Assembly: GCA_028819255.1 (NCBI GenBank)
Contig: JAPPMB010000078.1
Coordinates: forward strand, 63,649-127,648
Direction of reading: 5' to 3'
Source: Bryobacterales bacterium
GTDB lineage: Bacteria > Acidobacteriota > Terriglobia > Bryobacterales > UBA6623
DNA: 64,000 nucleotides
Part shown: positions 44,768 to 55,126 of the stretch, in pieces
Position numbering within the stretch: position 1 is the stretch's first letter
How the letters are laid out: every line of letters starts with the position of its first letter
Program-made: the position numbers and the translations under genes
The notes under the pieces: model-generated
The model's input: only the letters and a program-made list of their open reading frames with translations
Told to the model about the DNA's origin: nothing
Database searches by the model: none

Positions 44768-47185
44768 ATGCTCAAACGCCTGGCGGCCGCCGCACTGTGG
44801 ACCGCGACGATCCTCGGCGCGTCGCAGGGGGCCGAGGATCTGCGCAGGATCAAGTCCCTCGAACTCGATCCCGGGCGCTGCTACCGGATCCGCGATGTCT
44901 TTCTCGAGCGAGAGGATGTCAAGCTCTATTTCACTGACGGTCACCTGATTTTCGCCAAGCCCGTGCTTGGGAGGACCATTGCGGCCCTCTTCCTCGCCAC
45001 CGAGCAGACGGATGTCGGCGAGATCCTGGTGATTCCCCCGACTTCGGCCGAGCGCCAGTCGCTGACGCGTTTTCTCGACGAGACGATCCTCAACGAGAAG
45101 TTCCGCAACGCGATGATGTTCTTCACGGACGACACGTCGCAGGCGCTGGAACAGGCGCTTCAGGAGTCGGCGTCGCATCACTTGGACCGCGAGAGCGGGG
45201 AATGGATCGCCCCGAGGTGGTCGGTGGTTCTGCGCAACCTGATCGAGGGCTCGTCCTCCCGCGTTTTACTGGATCTTTACTCTGGCCGCGGAGCGGAGGC
45301 CGGCTTTTTCGTCGCCGCCATCCGGGGCGCCCAGTCCGGCCGCTTCGACGTCGTCGTCGACTCGACGATTCCGGAACAGGTCGTCGCCGGGCAGCTGGTG
45401 CGCTCCGGAGGCCGCTCCTTCTATGAGATCTGGTGCCGCTTCGAGTCGCGGGCGTCCCGCTCGGGCAGGCTGGCCCCCTGGACGCCGCCCGCGCACCTGG
45501 AGGACTACCGCATCGAGGCCCGGCTCGGCACCGACCTCCACATGCGGGTGCGCGTCGAGGCCTCGCTGGAACTGGCCGACCCGCGGGCGAGGGCGATAGG
45601 ATTCGAGATTTCAGACCGACTCGAGGTGACATCCGTCCGCATCAACGGCGAGTCCATCGAGTTCCTGCAGCAGCGCCAGCCGGCTCCGGGCCGGCGGCGC
45701 GGCCCGGACGATGCGTTGCTGGTCGCGATTCTTCCGGATCGTCCGCTGATCGCGGGAGGCCACCGGATCGAGTTCGAGTACCGCGGCAAGGTCGTCAGCG
45801 ACGACGGAACCGGGGTGTACTTCGTCGCGAGCCGGACGAACTGGTATCCGCGCATCGGGCGAAGCCGCACCCGCTACCGGATGACGTTCCGCTATCCGGC
45901 CAACCTCGAGCTGGTCGCGACCGGCTCCCGAGTCGCCGACCGCGTCGACCAGGGAATGAGGATCTCCGAATTTGACAGCGGCAAGCCGATTCCGCTCGCG
46001 GGCTTCAATCTGGGGGAGTACGTCTCCGCGAGCCGCGTCGTCGACGGCTTCCGCGTGGAGGTGCGCGCGACCAGGGGTGTGGAGCAGCGCCTGCTCCCGC
46101 CTCGGTCGCCGATGCTGATTCCCCCTCCGCCCCAGTTGGGCCGACGGCGGAGGCAGAACGAAACTCCCGTGCTCGTGATGCCGTCACAGCCGCGGCCTGC
46201 AAGTCCTGCCCGGGGCATAGAGAGGATCGCCGACGACAGTGCGGATGCATTCCGGTTCTTCAAGGGTCGGTTCGGTGACCCGGCCATGCGGGTCACGTTC
46301 ATCTCACCCCTGCCCGGAGAGTTCGGCCAGGGGTTCCCGGGTCTGGTCTATGCGTCCACTCTCAGCTACTTTGAGAGAGGCGACAGCCTGCTGAAGGGTC
46401 TGCCGCCCGAGCGGCAGCGTTTTCACGCCGACCTGCTGCGCCCCCACGAGATCGCCCACCAGTGGTGGGGGAACGTCGTGAATTCCGACCTGGACCGCGA
46501 CGCCTGGATCATGGAGGCCCTGGCGACATACTCGTCCGTGCTGTGGCTGGAGGAGCGCGACGGCGTTGCGGAACGGGACAGGACGCTCGGCGACTTCCGC
46601 GACAATCTCCTCCGCAGGTCGGGCGACGGAACCGTCGAGGGTGCGGGCCCCATCGTGCTCGGCCGCCGCCTGCGCACATCGAAGCTGCCGGAGGCGTATC
46701 GCGTGATCGTCTACGAGAAGGGCGCCTGGATTATGCACATGCTCAGAGGGATTCTGGGCGACGAGTCATTCTTTGCGATGCTCCGAAGGCTGTGCGAGGA
46801 GTTCGCGGCCACACCGGTGACAACCGAACTCCTCCGTCTCCACGCAGCGGAGTTCGTGCCGGACGGCTACCACGATCCCGAACTTGTGGACTTCTTCGAC
46901 CAGTGGGTGTACGGAACCGGCATTCCTCGCCTGACTGCCAGATGGAACCAGTCCTCCCGTGGCGGCAGGCACTTCTTCCGGCTGAAGCTGGACCGGGAGG
47001 GCGTGCCCGACCACTTCCGACTGCGCGTGCCGGTCGAGGTCCACACGCTGCCTGGAAGATCCCTCGTCAAAACGGTCCTGTCCGAGGACAACACCGACGA
47101 GGCGGGATTCTCCGTGGTCCTGCGCAATCCCGCATCACGGGTCGTTGTCGACCCAGAGGGCTGGATTCTCGCCGAAAGGCGCTGA
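44768..47185 (+). CDS. M1-family metallopeptidase (aminopeptidase N-like), secreted
   Basis: An 805-residue protein from ATG 44768, with a signal peptide 'MLKRLAAAALWTATILGA'. The zinc motif HEIAH is at 560-564 in 'PHEIAHQWWGN', and the third ligand, Glu583 in 'WIMEALATYSS', is 18 residues on, as required by HEXXH-18-E. The usual GAMEN exopeptidase loop is replaced by 'GEFGQGFPGLVYAS', which is found in a subgroup of bacterial M1 peptidases, so a classic aminopeptidase activity is not certain. The long N-terminal part (about 250 residues before the M1 beta domain) is atypical. Predicted periplasmic. Convergent with the PQQ dehydrogenase pseudogene. Confidence 0.88.
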   Translation: MLKRLAAAALWTATILGASQGAEDLRRIKSLELDPGRCYRIRDVFLEREDVKLYFTDGHLIFAKPVLGRTIAALFLATEQTDVGEILVIPPTSAERQSLTRFLDETILNEKFRNAMMFFTDDTSQALEQALQESASHHLDRESGEWIAPRWSVVLRNLIEGSSSRVLLDLYSGRGAEAGFFVAAIRGAQSGRFDVVVDSTIPEQVVAGQLVRSGGRSFYEIWCRFESRASRSGRLAPWTPPAHLEDYRIEARLGTDLHMRVRVEASLELADPRARAIGFEISDRLEVTSVRINGESIEFLQQRQPAPGRRRGPDDALLVAILPDRPLIAGGHRIEFEYRGKVVSDDGTGVYFVASRTNWYPRIGRSRTRYRMTFRYPANLELVATGSRVADRVDQGMRISEFDSGKPIPLAGFNLGEYVSASRVVDGFRVEVRATRGVEQRLLPPRSPMLIPPPPQLGRRRRQNETPVLVMPSQPRPASPARGIERIADDSADAFRFFKGRFGDPAMRVTFISPLPGEFGQGFPGLVYASTLSYFERGDSLLKGLPPERQRFHADLLRPHEIAHQWWGNVVNSDLDRDAWIMEALATYSSVLWLEERDGVAERDRTLGDFRDNLLRRSGDGTVEGAGPIVLGRRLRTSKLPEAYRVIVYEKGAWIMHMLRGILGDESFFAMLRRLCEEFAATPVTTELLRLHAAEFVPDGYHDPELVDFFDQWVYGTGIPRLTARWNQSSRGGRHFFRLKLDREGVPDHFRLRVPVEVHTLPGRSLVKTVLSEDNTDEAGFSVVLRNPASRVVVDPEGWILAERR

Positions 47186-47454
47186 TGCCCGGCCTCGCCC
47201 GGCGCTTCAGACACCGGCCGCCGGCGCAGCCGAGGCATGGCTCGGACGGAACCGCCGGTCCGCGGTCGCCTGCTGTCCGGAATGCGGATCGTTCGCGCCG
47301 GGACAGGTTCCGGACCGGAGAGTGCTGCGGGCCGAAACCTCCCACGGCGAGGCAGCGGGCATGGCGTGAAGCGTCCGCGGCGGGGCAACGCCGTTGCGCC
47401 CCGAGATGTTCCCCGCCGACGGCTTCTCCAGGAACTCTTCCGAATGCCGAGCCG

Positions 47455-49407
47455 CTATCGCGATCTCGCGAACGCAACGAGCGCGCCTTGAGCTCCGGAA
47501 CCCGTCGCGATGACGACGAACTGCCGCCCCGACTCGCCGCGGTAGGTCATCGGGTTGGCGTTCGTGGGAAACGGCGTCGCGCCGCGCCAGATCTCGGCAC
47601 CCGTCGCGCTGTCGAACGCATACAGATACGGATCGCCGCCGCCGAGGAACACGAGGCCCCCCTTGGTCGCCATCGGGCCGGAGTTGCCGCGCGTGCCCTG
47701 ACGCTCCGGCAGCTCGACGCCGCGCAGCAGCGGGTGCTGGCGCAGGGCCCGGCTCCCTTCGCCGAACGGCGCCCTCCACGCGATCTCGCCGGCATTGAGG
47801 TCGATCGCCACCAGCTGGGCGTAGGGCGGCTTGATCAGCGGAATCGGGCCGAGCCTGCTCTCCGGCGTTTACGCGGGGCCCGGCCCGTCAGCCTCCTGAT
47901 ACATGACGAGGGTCGCACCGTACGGGCATTTGTTGCTGTACTCGAAGTCAACCTCCGGATCGTCGCCCGCATTCACGCACAGCTGGTTCGTGTCGGCGTC
48001 CTCCGATGTCCGCACGTACAAGAGTCCGGTCTCGGGATCGAACGCCGCACCGCCCCAGTTCCCGCCGCCGCTTGAGCCCGGGCGCTGCAGCGTCCCCTGA
48101 AGGCTGGACGGCGTGAACAGCGGGCCCAGCCGGAACCGCTTCATCTCCGCCACCGCCACCGCATGGATCTCCGGCGTGAGGTCGTTCGCATCTTCCAGCG
48201 CCACTCCCTGTGCGCTGAACGGCGGTGGCTTGGTCGGGAAGGGCTGCGTCGGGTGCAGCACTTTGCCGGGCACGTCCGTCTCCGTATCCACCGCACGCTC
48301 CCGGATCGGCCACACCGGCTTGCCCGTGACCCGGTCGAAGACGAAGGTGAAGCCGTGCTTCGACACCTGCGCCACAGCGTCGATCTCCCGCCCGTCCACC
48401 GTGATCGTCACCAGGTTCGGCGCCGCGGCCAGATCGTAGTCCCACACGCCGTGGTGCACGGCCTGGAAATGCCACTGTCGCCTGCCCGTGCGCGCGTCGA
48501 GGCACACCAGAGACTCGGCGAAGAGGTTCGCCCCCAGTCGGCGCCCGCCCCAGTAGTCGCTGCTCGGGGTGCTCGTCGGCAGGTAAAGCAGTCCGCGCCC
48601 GGCGTCGAGCGAAATCAGCCCCCACACGTTGGCGTGCCCGGTGTAGCGCCACGACCCATCCTCCCAGGTGTCCGCGCCGACGTCGTCGTTCGACTGAGGG
48701 ATGGTGAAGAAGACCCATCTGCGCTCGCCGGTGCGCGCGTCGAACCCCTGCACGGTTCCGGGAGGGTCGAACTTCCGCTGGAGCCTGTCGGGCACGCGAC
48801 TCCCCACGATCACCAGATCCTCGAACACCACCGGCGGCGAGGTCTGGTCAAACTCGTGACGGGTCACCGGGCCGCCATGGCCCTCGGTCAGCAGTACGCT
48901 TCCGCCCTCGCCGAAGCCCCTGTCCAGCTCGCCCGTGGCGGCATCGATTGCGTACAGCCGGTCGCGGCTGTTGAGGAAGACGCGGTCGGCGTCGCCGTCG
49001 CTCCAGTATGCGACGCCGCGGTGCTTGAAGCCCCTCGGTCCCACCCCCTTGGGTCCTCCCCGATAGGCCTTCGGATCGAAGATCCACAGCTCGGCGCCCG
49101 TCTCTGCGTCAAGGGCCGCCACGCGCATGTACATGGTGGAGAGGTAGAGGACATCGCCGACCATAATTGGCGTCGCCTGGAACGGGCCCGGCCGAGTCCC
49201 GTACTCCTCCAGGGGTTTCTCATTCGGCTCCCATTGCTAGACGATCTCGAGTTCGCCGACATTGGCGGACGTGATCTCCTCAGCATGGGAGCACTTGGTA
49301 TGGGCGGGCCCGGAGCCGACATGCCGCCATTCGGTCATGCCGGCCGGTTCGTGAGCGCCTGCGAGGGCGCTGGAGATGAGAGTGGCGGCCGTGACGAATC
49401 GATTCAT
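47455..49407 (-). pseudogene. PQQ-dependent dehydrogenase with two in-frame stop codons
   Basis: From ATG 49407 a 651-codon frame runs to the stop at 47455-47457 with no frameshift. It starts with a signal peptide 'MNRFVTAATLISSALAGA', then 'SANVGELEIV', then TAG at codon 57 (49239-49237) where relatives have Trp ('IVWQWEPN'), then 'QWEPNEKPLEEYGTRPGPFQ', the propeller body ('MRVAALDAETGAELW', 'VHHGVWDYDLAAAPNL', 'VSKHGFTFVFDRVTGKPVW'), a TAA at codon 513 (47871-47869), and the C-terminal part 'LGPIPLIKPPYAQLVAIDL' and 'YLYAFDSATGAEIW'. The start overlaps the SulP gene's TGA (49406-49404), so the reading is certain. It would have been a periplasmic quinoprotein alcohol/glucose dehydrogenase. 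A piece from 49164 could still be made but lacks an export signal. Confidence 0.88.
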
Positions 49408-51647
49408 GGCAGGCCTTCGGTTTGGGAACGGGAACCTGGTCTCAGTGCATGGTCTTCCGACGTGCCTCCCGGCTCGGATTCGAAACGTCTGGCCAACAGG
49501 TATCGGTTCAGTTTCAGCGCAAGCCGCTCCTCGTGCTCTTCCAGCCGCCTCCGGGCAGCCGGGGTCAGCACCATCGTTTCACAGGGCTCGTCCGCGCAGA
49601 CCGTGGGCGTCTTCTCGTCTGAAGGGTCGACGGGCCAAATTGCGTCGCCTGGGCCGAACTGACGCAATCGCGTTCCCTCGGGCTCATGGGCGGAAGCCTG
49701 GCCGGACGTCAGCAACTGCAGGCCCGCGCTTGCCGTGCCCGGTCCCGCGAGGGCCTCACCGGCCGCATACCGGCTCGGAGCCAGCCAGGTGCGAAGCTCG
49801 ACCATCAGATCCTCGAAACGGATCTGCCGCTCGAGGTCACCGGCAGCGAGATCCAGCAGCAAGGCGCGCCGCTCGTCCGCCAGACTGGCGGCGGACTTCC
49901 ACGCGTCGATGACGATCTCCTCGCACCGCTCCAGTGCGCGGTCCAAGCTCGGATCGACCGGGAACCGCACGGATTGCGAAGGCGGCAGGGAGCGTTCCAA
50001 CCCGGCCCTCAACTGCTCCGACGGCGCACTCAGGATCACCTTCACCCCGGCCGCGCTCGCCGACTGGAGGAACCTCGCGAGTACGTTCACGGCAGAGAAG
50101 TCGAAGCCGGAGACCGAGGCGAAGTCCAGGATCATGCAGGCCGGACGCGAGGCGCCGCGCAGTGACTTCCGAAGATGGGCGGCCAGAGGGCAGACGCTGC
50201 CAAAGAAGATGTACCCTCGCAGCCGGTAGGCCTGAACACGCTCGGCCTCTCCCAGGAGGATGGCGCGGTCCGGGACGGAACGCACCTTGGTGCTGCGGGA
50301 CTCGCGCATGGTGGTGCGCGATTCGACCGGGTCCACGCGGCTCAGTCGCACGGCGAAGAACACGAGGGCAGCCAGCATCCCGGCACCGATGCCCTCGAAC
50401 AGCCCGAAGGTGAGGATCGCGACGACGATCAGCACGATGATGCCGTACTCGGACCAGGGAAGCCGCCGACGGCTTCGCACGAACCCCTCGTCCAGCATGC
50501 CGATCCCGGCAAAGAACAGAATTCCTCCTACCAGGGGAAGTGGAACCAGCTCCAGCATCCCGGCGCCCAGGAAGAGCGCGGCTGCAATGACGAGGGCGGC
50601 CACGACGCCAGTCAGGCGGGTCGAGGCGCCAAACAGCTTGCTGCGCAGCGAGGCGGGCACGATCATGCTCGCCACCGTGCCGCCGCCCAGTCCGGCCGCC
50701 ACGCTCGCGAACCCTGTTGTCCTGAACTCGCGGTCCCAATCGAGATCCCGGCTGGCGGCCATCTCAAGCCCCGCGAGATTCATGACCACTACGATGACCG
50801 CGACCAGCATCAGCATGAACATGGCCGGGACCTGCGTCGCGATCACGCCCGGGTCCACATTCATCAGGTCGGCGAGCCGCAGCGCCGGCCACAGACCGCC
50901 CTCCGAGGTGCTCCGCAGAAGCAGACCCGCCTCCCTCGCTCTCTCGCCGGAGATGCCGAGCGCGTCGAGCACGAGGTGGTATGCGCCAACGGCAAGCGCG
51001 ACGCTGACGGGCAGGATGAGCGGATGGCGCCAGCGCTTCATCGCAAGATACAGGGCGATTCCGAACGCCGCACCCGGACTCCATCTCCAGAGCACCTAGG
51101 ACTCCAGAAGCGCCGGAACCGCGCGCCAGTCCATGTCCGCTCCCATCAGCGACATGGCGGACAGGCACACGGTCGCCCCGATTCCGGCCACAAACCCGCC
51201 CGCAACCGGATAGGGCACATAGCGCACCAGATTGGAGAGTCGGCGACGCCCCATCTGGTAGAAGCACACGCCGGTGGCGACTGCACCGATCATCAGCGCC
51301 CCAACGGTGCTGGCGAAAAGGGCAGCGCCTTCGCCCTCCATCGTGGAGCCGATTCGCGCCATCACGACCACCAGTGCAGGAGAGAGTCCCGAAAACGCCC
51401 CGCGATAGCCGCTTGTCAGCGCGATGACGAGGCAGGAGGCGAAGTTTCCGAACAGCACCAGGCCGACACCCTGGGAGGAGTAGGAGGCCAGCGGCCCGGA
51501 GAAAATGAAGCTCGCGAATGCGATCTGGGCGACGAGCAGACCGAGGCCGGCGGCTGACCCGGCCACAAGCGCCGGCACGGCCTTTGATGAGAAGGTGTCG
51601 GCGCGAAGCTCCGACGCAAGATGGCGGAGAGAAGAGATCGCTGTCAC
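49404..51647 (-). pseudogene. SulP anion transporter with STAS and cNMP-binding-like domains, interrupted by an amber codon
   Basis: From GTG 51647 a 748-codon frame runs to TGA at 49406-49404. It is interrupted only by TAG at codon 184 (51098-51096), in the loop between 'DMDWRAVPALLES' and 'LWRWSPGAAFGIALYL'. The first part has SulP N-terminal helices ('FIFSGPLASYSSQGVGLVLF', 'GGFVAGIGATVCLSA'), the second the remaining helices ('VAAGLGGGTVASMIVPASLR', 'PLVGGILFFAGIGMLDEG'), a STAS domain around 'ACMILDFASVSGFDFSAV', and a C-terminal cyclic-nucleotide-binding-like domain ('YAAGEALAGPGTASAGLQLL'). Such proteins carry sulfate, bicarbonate or dicarboxylates. Unless the TAG is read through or is a sequencing error, the transporter is dead. 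ATGA overlap with the next gene. Confidence 0.85.
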
Positions 51648-52460
51648 GGATGCCTGCGAGAGTGGAGCACAGCGCCGGCGGACATGGTTCGGAACGCCGG
51701 TCCCGAGCAGCAGGATCCGGCCCGCTCGTGCGACAGCCCAGGCAAAGGAGGCTTCATGGCACCCGGCCCACGGGTCTCAAGCGACGACATCACGCCCGCG
51801 GCAGGAACCGCTCGGCCCAGGAACCGTCTGCTGAGACTCGCCGCGGCCCGCGACGGCATCCGTCCAAGATCGTCGGCGTACGTCACGTTCCGGGCAACGG
51901 CTGAGGGACCTGCCGTGCCAGTCTAGACGACCTCGCGCCGGGAGAGCAACCCGGCGACACGCCCACAAGCCCTGCGCCGTCCACTCGTCCCGAATCCTGC
52001 GGCTGAGGCTGGCCGGTTCGACAGCGGCCCACGCTCCGCCAACCGGTCTGGTTCATTCCAGGCTTGCTGATCTGGAAGAGCCATGACTTCGCTGGAAACA
52101 CCCTATGATCCTCGCCATGCAAGATGCGCGCCGAATGTGAGCATCCGTGGTTCCCGGCACGGACCGGTCCGACGATACCGAATAGCTCCGGTGCAGGGCA
52201 CGAACCGGCTTCTGAGCCTGGATGATCCGCGCGGCGCGGACGCGACGGGCCCGCCTGTCACCTGACCGACAACCGGATTGCTAGAGCTTCGATCCGCAGT
52301 TGGACGCCCGGGACCTGTTTCATGCCGCGGCGAGTCTCGTTCACGTTCGGACATCCGTCATCTCGAGGCACCTCGAACTGCGACCTGTCGCGCAGTGGTG
52401 CGGCATCCTACCGAGTTCCTCGTCGCACTCGTGGCGACCTGCTGCTGGTAAGCTTGCCGG
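51648..52460. other. Gene-free interval between SulP remnant and nucleotidyltransferase gene
   Basis: About 0.8 kb without a gene I can support. Short frames exist on both strands, but none has a motif or good start. It may carry the SulP operon promoter at the left edge. I see no repeat, RNA gene or clear transposon end. Confidence 0.45.
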
Positions 52461-52937
52461 GTGAACCGGGACGAAGTGCTTACGGCGCTGCGCGCCCTCC
52501 AGGATGCCGGCGTGGAATACGTTCTGATCGGCGCAATGGCAATGGGCGTGCACGGCGTCGTACGCGCCACCGAAGACATGGACTTGCTGGTGCGTGCGGA
52601 GCGTGAGAATATCAAACGCCTTCGTGCGGCCCTTCGCACGGCGTACAAGGACGACCCAAACATTGACGACATCAGAGCCGACGATCTTCTGGGCGAGTAT
52701 CCGGCCGTGCGCTATTGTCCTCCGAACGGCGAGCTATACTTCGATCTGATCACCCGACTGGGTGAGATGGCCACGTTCGAATCGGTGGAGTCCGAAGTTA
52801 TCGAGGTTGACGGGATTCGCATTTGGGTCGCGACTCCGGCTGCACTGCATCGACTCAAAAAGAGCACGGTACGCCCGATCGATTGGCAGGACGCCGCGAC
52901 GCTGCGTTCAACGTTTGGGCTGGAAGAGGAGGACTAG
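52461..52937 (+). CDS. Nucleotidyltransferase-fold protein (DUF6036/AbiEii-like)
   Basis: A 158-residue protein starting at GTG 52461. It has the minimal nucleotidyltransferase core: 'VEYVLIGAMAMGVHGVVRAT' at 18-37 (GG/GS-like motif) and 'TEDMDLLV' at 37-44 with metal-binding Asp39 and Asp41, then a long helical part. Such small NTases are often one half of toxin-antitoxin or abortive-infection pairs. The next gene follows directly (52938) and is a small basic protein often found beside such genes as I recall, but I could not check. Biochemical activity is unproven. Confidence 0.75.
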   Translation: MNRDEVLTALRALQDAGVEYVLIGAMAMGVHGVVRATEDMDLLVRAERENIKRLRAALRTAYKDDPNIDDIRADDLLGEYPAVRYCPPNGELYFDLITRLGEMATFESVESEVIEVDGIRIWVATPAALHRLKKSTVRPIDWQDAATLRSTFGLEEED

Positions 52938-53192
52938 GTGGGAGTACAACGCTTTCGGTCGATCAAGGAAATGAACGCGGCCCCGGTCCGCCGTTCCGAA
53001 ACAGCCGGATTTGAGCGATTCATCCGTCACAACGCCCGAATTCGTTTGCTTTCGTCCAGATCCCACCCGCAAGGAGTGTTCCGGTTCCGGAACCTTGAAG
53101 ACGCTCAACGCAGCCGTTTCGTTCGTAAAGCATCGCCGGACCACTCTCAAGCTGAACTTCACCCGAAAACCGCGGATACGGTACGCTCTTGA
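52938..53192 (+). CDS. Small partner protein of the nucleotidyltransferase
   Basis: An 84-residue frame from GTG 52938, which begins right after the nucleotidyltransferase stop. Residues 1-60 read like a small conserved family, 'GVQRFRSIKEMNAAPV', 'FERFIRHNARIRLL' and 'HPQGVFRFRNLEDAQRSR'; the rest looks unconserved and may be an extension after loss of an earlier stop. I recall this family beside nucleotidyltransferases in other Acidobacteria, without known function. An antitoxin or toxin role is possible. If so the pair would be a small two-gene system. Confidence 0.5.
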   Translation: MGVQRFRSIKEMNAAPVRRSETAGFERFIRHNARIRLLSSRSHPQGVFRFRNLEDAQRSRFVRKASPDHSQAELHPKTADTVRS

Positions 53193-53294
53193 GTCTCTTG
53201 CAATCAACGTGTCACCACCCTCCGAACCACAGGACTCCAAGGAGTGGGAAGAGCGGCTGAACGACGGCATGCCGGCTGTGCCGGACAATGTTGA

Positions 53295-53600
53295 GTGAGA
53301 GAGCGGTCTCGAGTCCAGCGGACATTCGGTCCGTCCGAGGCCGTCAACCGGACTGCGACCGTCCCGGGCGCGCGGCAGTTTCCGAGCCGCACTGCGCTGG
53401 GGCGCCGCATCTGCGAGGATTTCGGCCCTCGAGACCCGCACGGCCGGTGGGAGCTGACAGGCTGCCTGAAGGCTCTCAACTGCTCTGGCGGCCTCTCGCA
53501 CCACCCGACACATCCAAGCTTCCAGACAGCATTCGTGGGAGTCCCGGCTGGGACATCGGTCAGCGCCCGAATCCGGCCGCCACGGCGCGAGCGTCGCCCC
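53295..53600 (+). pseudogene. Possible transposase N-terminal fragment
   Basis: The plus frame here reads 'FPSRTALGRRICEDFGPRD' and then 'HGRWELTGCLKALNCSG', a pattern like the DNA-binding region found at the N-terminus of some IS4-type transposases and of DUF4338 proteins ('...R..L.R..C..F.W.D..GR....GCLKAL..L'). The catalytic part that should follow is missing, and the frame becomes Arg/Pro-rich. It is too short and degenerate for an active element; I found no terminal inverted repeats. It may mark an old insertion. Confidence 0.35.
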
Positions 53601-53792
53601 GGACGGAAGCGTCGTCGTCCCCCAGTTGACTGGAATCGTACAGAAGTCCGTTCTGTCGGGGAGGTGATACCCGCGCCCTCAATGACCCTCCTGGCCGGCA
53701 TGGATCTTCGTGAAATCAGGAAACAGTGCAGGTGAAGCGTGGGTTTGGACGTCACTGCGATGGTTGCAGGCGTGCTATCCTCTGATCTCCCA

Positions 53793-54785
53793 ATGCGGAT
53801 CCCCCGGTCTCGAATCGGTCTCTTCCTCGTTGCTGCGGCAGCGTGGGCCGCGGGAACTGTCCGGCTGCCCAGCAAAGGCCCGGATGTCCAGTGGTACAAG
53901 GGCAATCTTCACTCTCACACCATCAACAGTGATGGGGACAGCTCCCCCGATGCGGTCGCACGCTGGTACAAGGAGCGGCGCTATCATTTTCTCGCTCTAA
54001 CGGACCACAACTACTTCACTGATCCCCAAGGACTTAACGCGTTCTTGGGGGCCAACGATCGATTCTTGCTGATCACTGGTGAGGAAGTCACTTCGCAGCA
54101 CGGCGACGCTCCAATCCATGTCAATGCGTTCCGCCTGCAGCAAACGATCGAGCCGTTCTTCGCGAAGGACGTCCTGTCGACCATTCAGAGCAACGTCGAT
54201 TCGATTCGCGATGCCGGCGCAGTGCCTTCGTTGAATCATCCCCAGTTTCGATGGGCAATCGACGCTGCCACCCTCGTGAGAGTTCAGAAGCTTGGCTTGT
54301 TCGAGGTCTTCAATGGCCATCCTCAAACGAACGATGAATGGGGTCTCGAAGAAATGTGGGACAGCGCGTTGACTGCTGGCAGAGAGCTCTACGGAATTGC
54401 CGTAGACGATGCTCACGAATTCAAGCGATTCGGGCCGGAACGATCAAACCCGGGTGGCGGCTGGATTCAAGTGCGTGCGTCGGAACTCTCTGAGCATACG
54501 ATCCTCGCGGCCATCGAAAGGGGAGAATTCTATGCTTCGACCGGCGTGAACATTGAAGAGATGAGTCGCAGTTCAGGGCAACTGAGTGTGAAAGTCGAGC
54601 AGAAGGGAGACCGACAATACCGAACCGTATTCATAGGCAAAGGGGGACGAGTCTTAGCTAGGAAAACGGGCGTGGAAGCAACCTATCGGCTCCAGCCTGG
54701 AGACGGCTACGCACGGGCCACGATCACCGACTCAGCCGGAAAGAAAGCTTGGGTGCAGCCGGTTTTCCAGGACAGCGTTCCGTAG
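53793..54785 (+). CDS. PHP-domain metallohydrolase (CehA/McbA-like), secreted
   Basis: A 330-residue protein. ATG 53793 puts a signal peptide ('RIGLFLVAAAAWAAG') at the start; earlier starts add unlikely sequence. PHP metal-binding motifs are present: 'NLHSHTINSDG' (His40, His42, Asp48), 'FLALTDHNYF', 'GEEVTSQHGDAPIHVNAF', 'LNHPQF' and 'GIAVDDAHE'. The CehA/McbA group is a set of PHP-type hydrolases acting on phosphoesters and carbamates. The physiological substrate is unknown. It is alone on its strand here, but the sulfatase on the other strand (3' ends facing) suggests a catabolic region. Confidence 0.85.
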   Translation: MRIPRSRIGLFLVAAAAWAAGTVRLPSKGPDVQWYKGNLHSHTINSDGDSSPDAVARWYKERRYHFLALTDHNYFTDPQGLNAFLGANDRFLLITGEEVTSQHGDAPIHVNAFRLQQTIEPFFAKDVLSTIQSNVDSIRDAGAVPSLNHPQFRWAIDAATLVRVQKLGLFEVFNGHPQTNDEWGLEEMWDSALTAGRELYGIAVDDAHEFKRFGPERSNPGGGWIQVRASELSEHTILAAIERGEFYASTGVNIEEMSRSSGQLSVKVEQKGDRQYRTVFIGKGGRVLARKTGVEATYRLQPGDGYARATITDSAGKKAWVQPVFQDSVP

Positions 54786-55126
54786 CAAGAATCAGAACTC
54801 GAGGGGGTCCAAGGCCTTGGAGTCTAGCAGCATGCGATCAGGGCAGGCCCGCTGCCCCGCTCTCCGAGAGCAAGTATCCGGGCTGGCGACCGCGGCTCCT
54901 TGGACCGCCGAATGTTGGTGAGATGTCCGGGCTGGAGACGAGGCCCGCCTCGTCGCTGGTCAGGGCGGGGTCCCGGATCACGAAGGGGGCCGCGAGCAAG
55001 ACGCGGATGCGGTCGAGGCAAGTGATGACCGCGATCGAGATCGGTAATGCGGGTGTGCCGAGTCTGGCGCGAAGGCTGATGGATTCTGTCATCGCGGCCT
55101 GCGGCATGCCGGTGGCGGTCGGACCT
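54786..55126. other. Convergent intergenic interval
   Basis: It lies between the ends of the PHP gene and a minus-strand sulfatase gene. No gene-like frame and no clear terminator hairpin was found by eye. Confidence 0.45.

Noticed and set aside
47455..51647. TAG used as a sense codon (genetic code change) to explain in-frame stops
   Set aside because: TAG ends several intact genes at the expected place (4389-4391, 12350-12352, 28252-28254), and one of the stops is TAA, so a code change does not explain the data.
53295..53600. Intact insertion sequence
   Set aside because: Only an N-terminal DNA-binding-like fragment is visible; no catalytic DDE residues or terminal inverted repeats were found.
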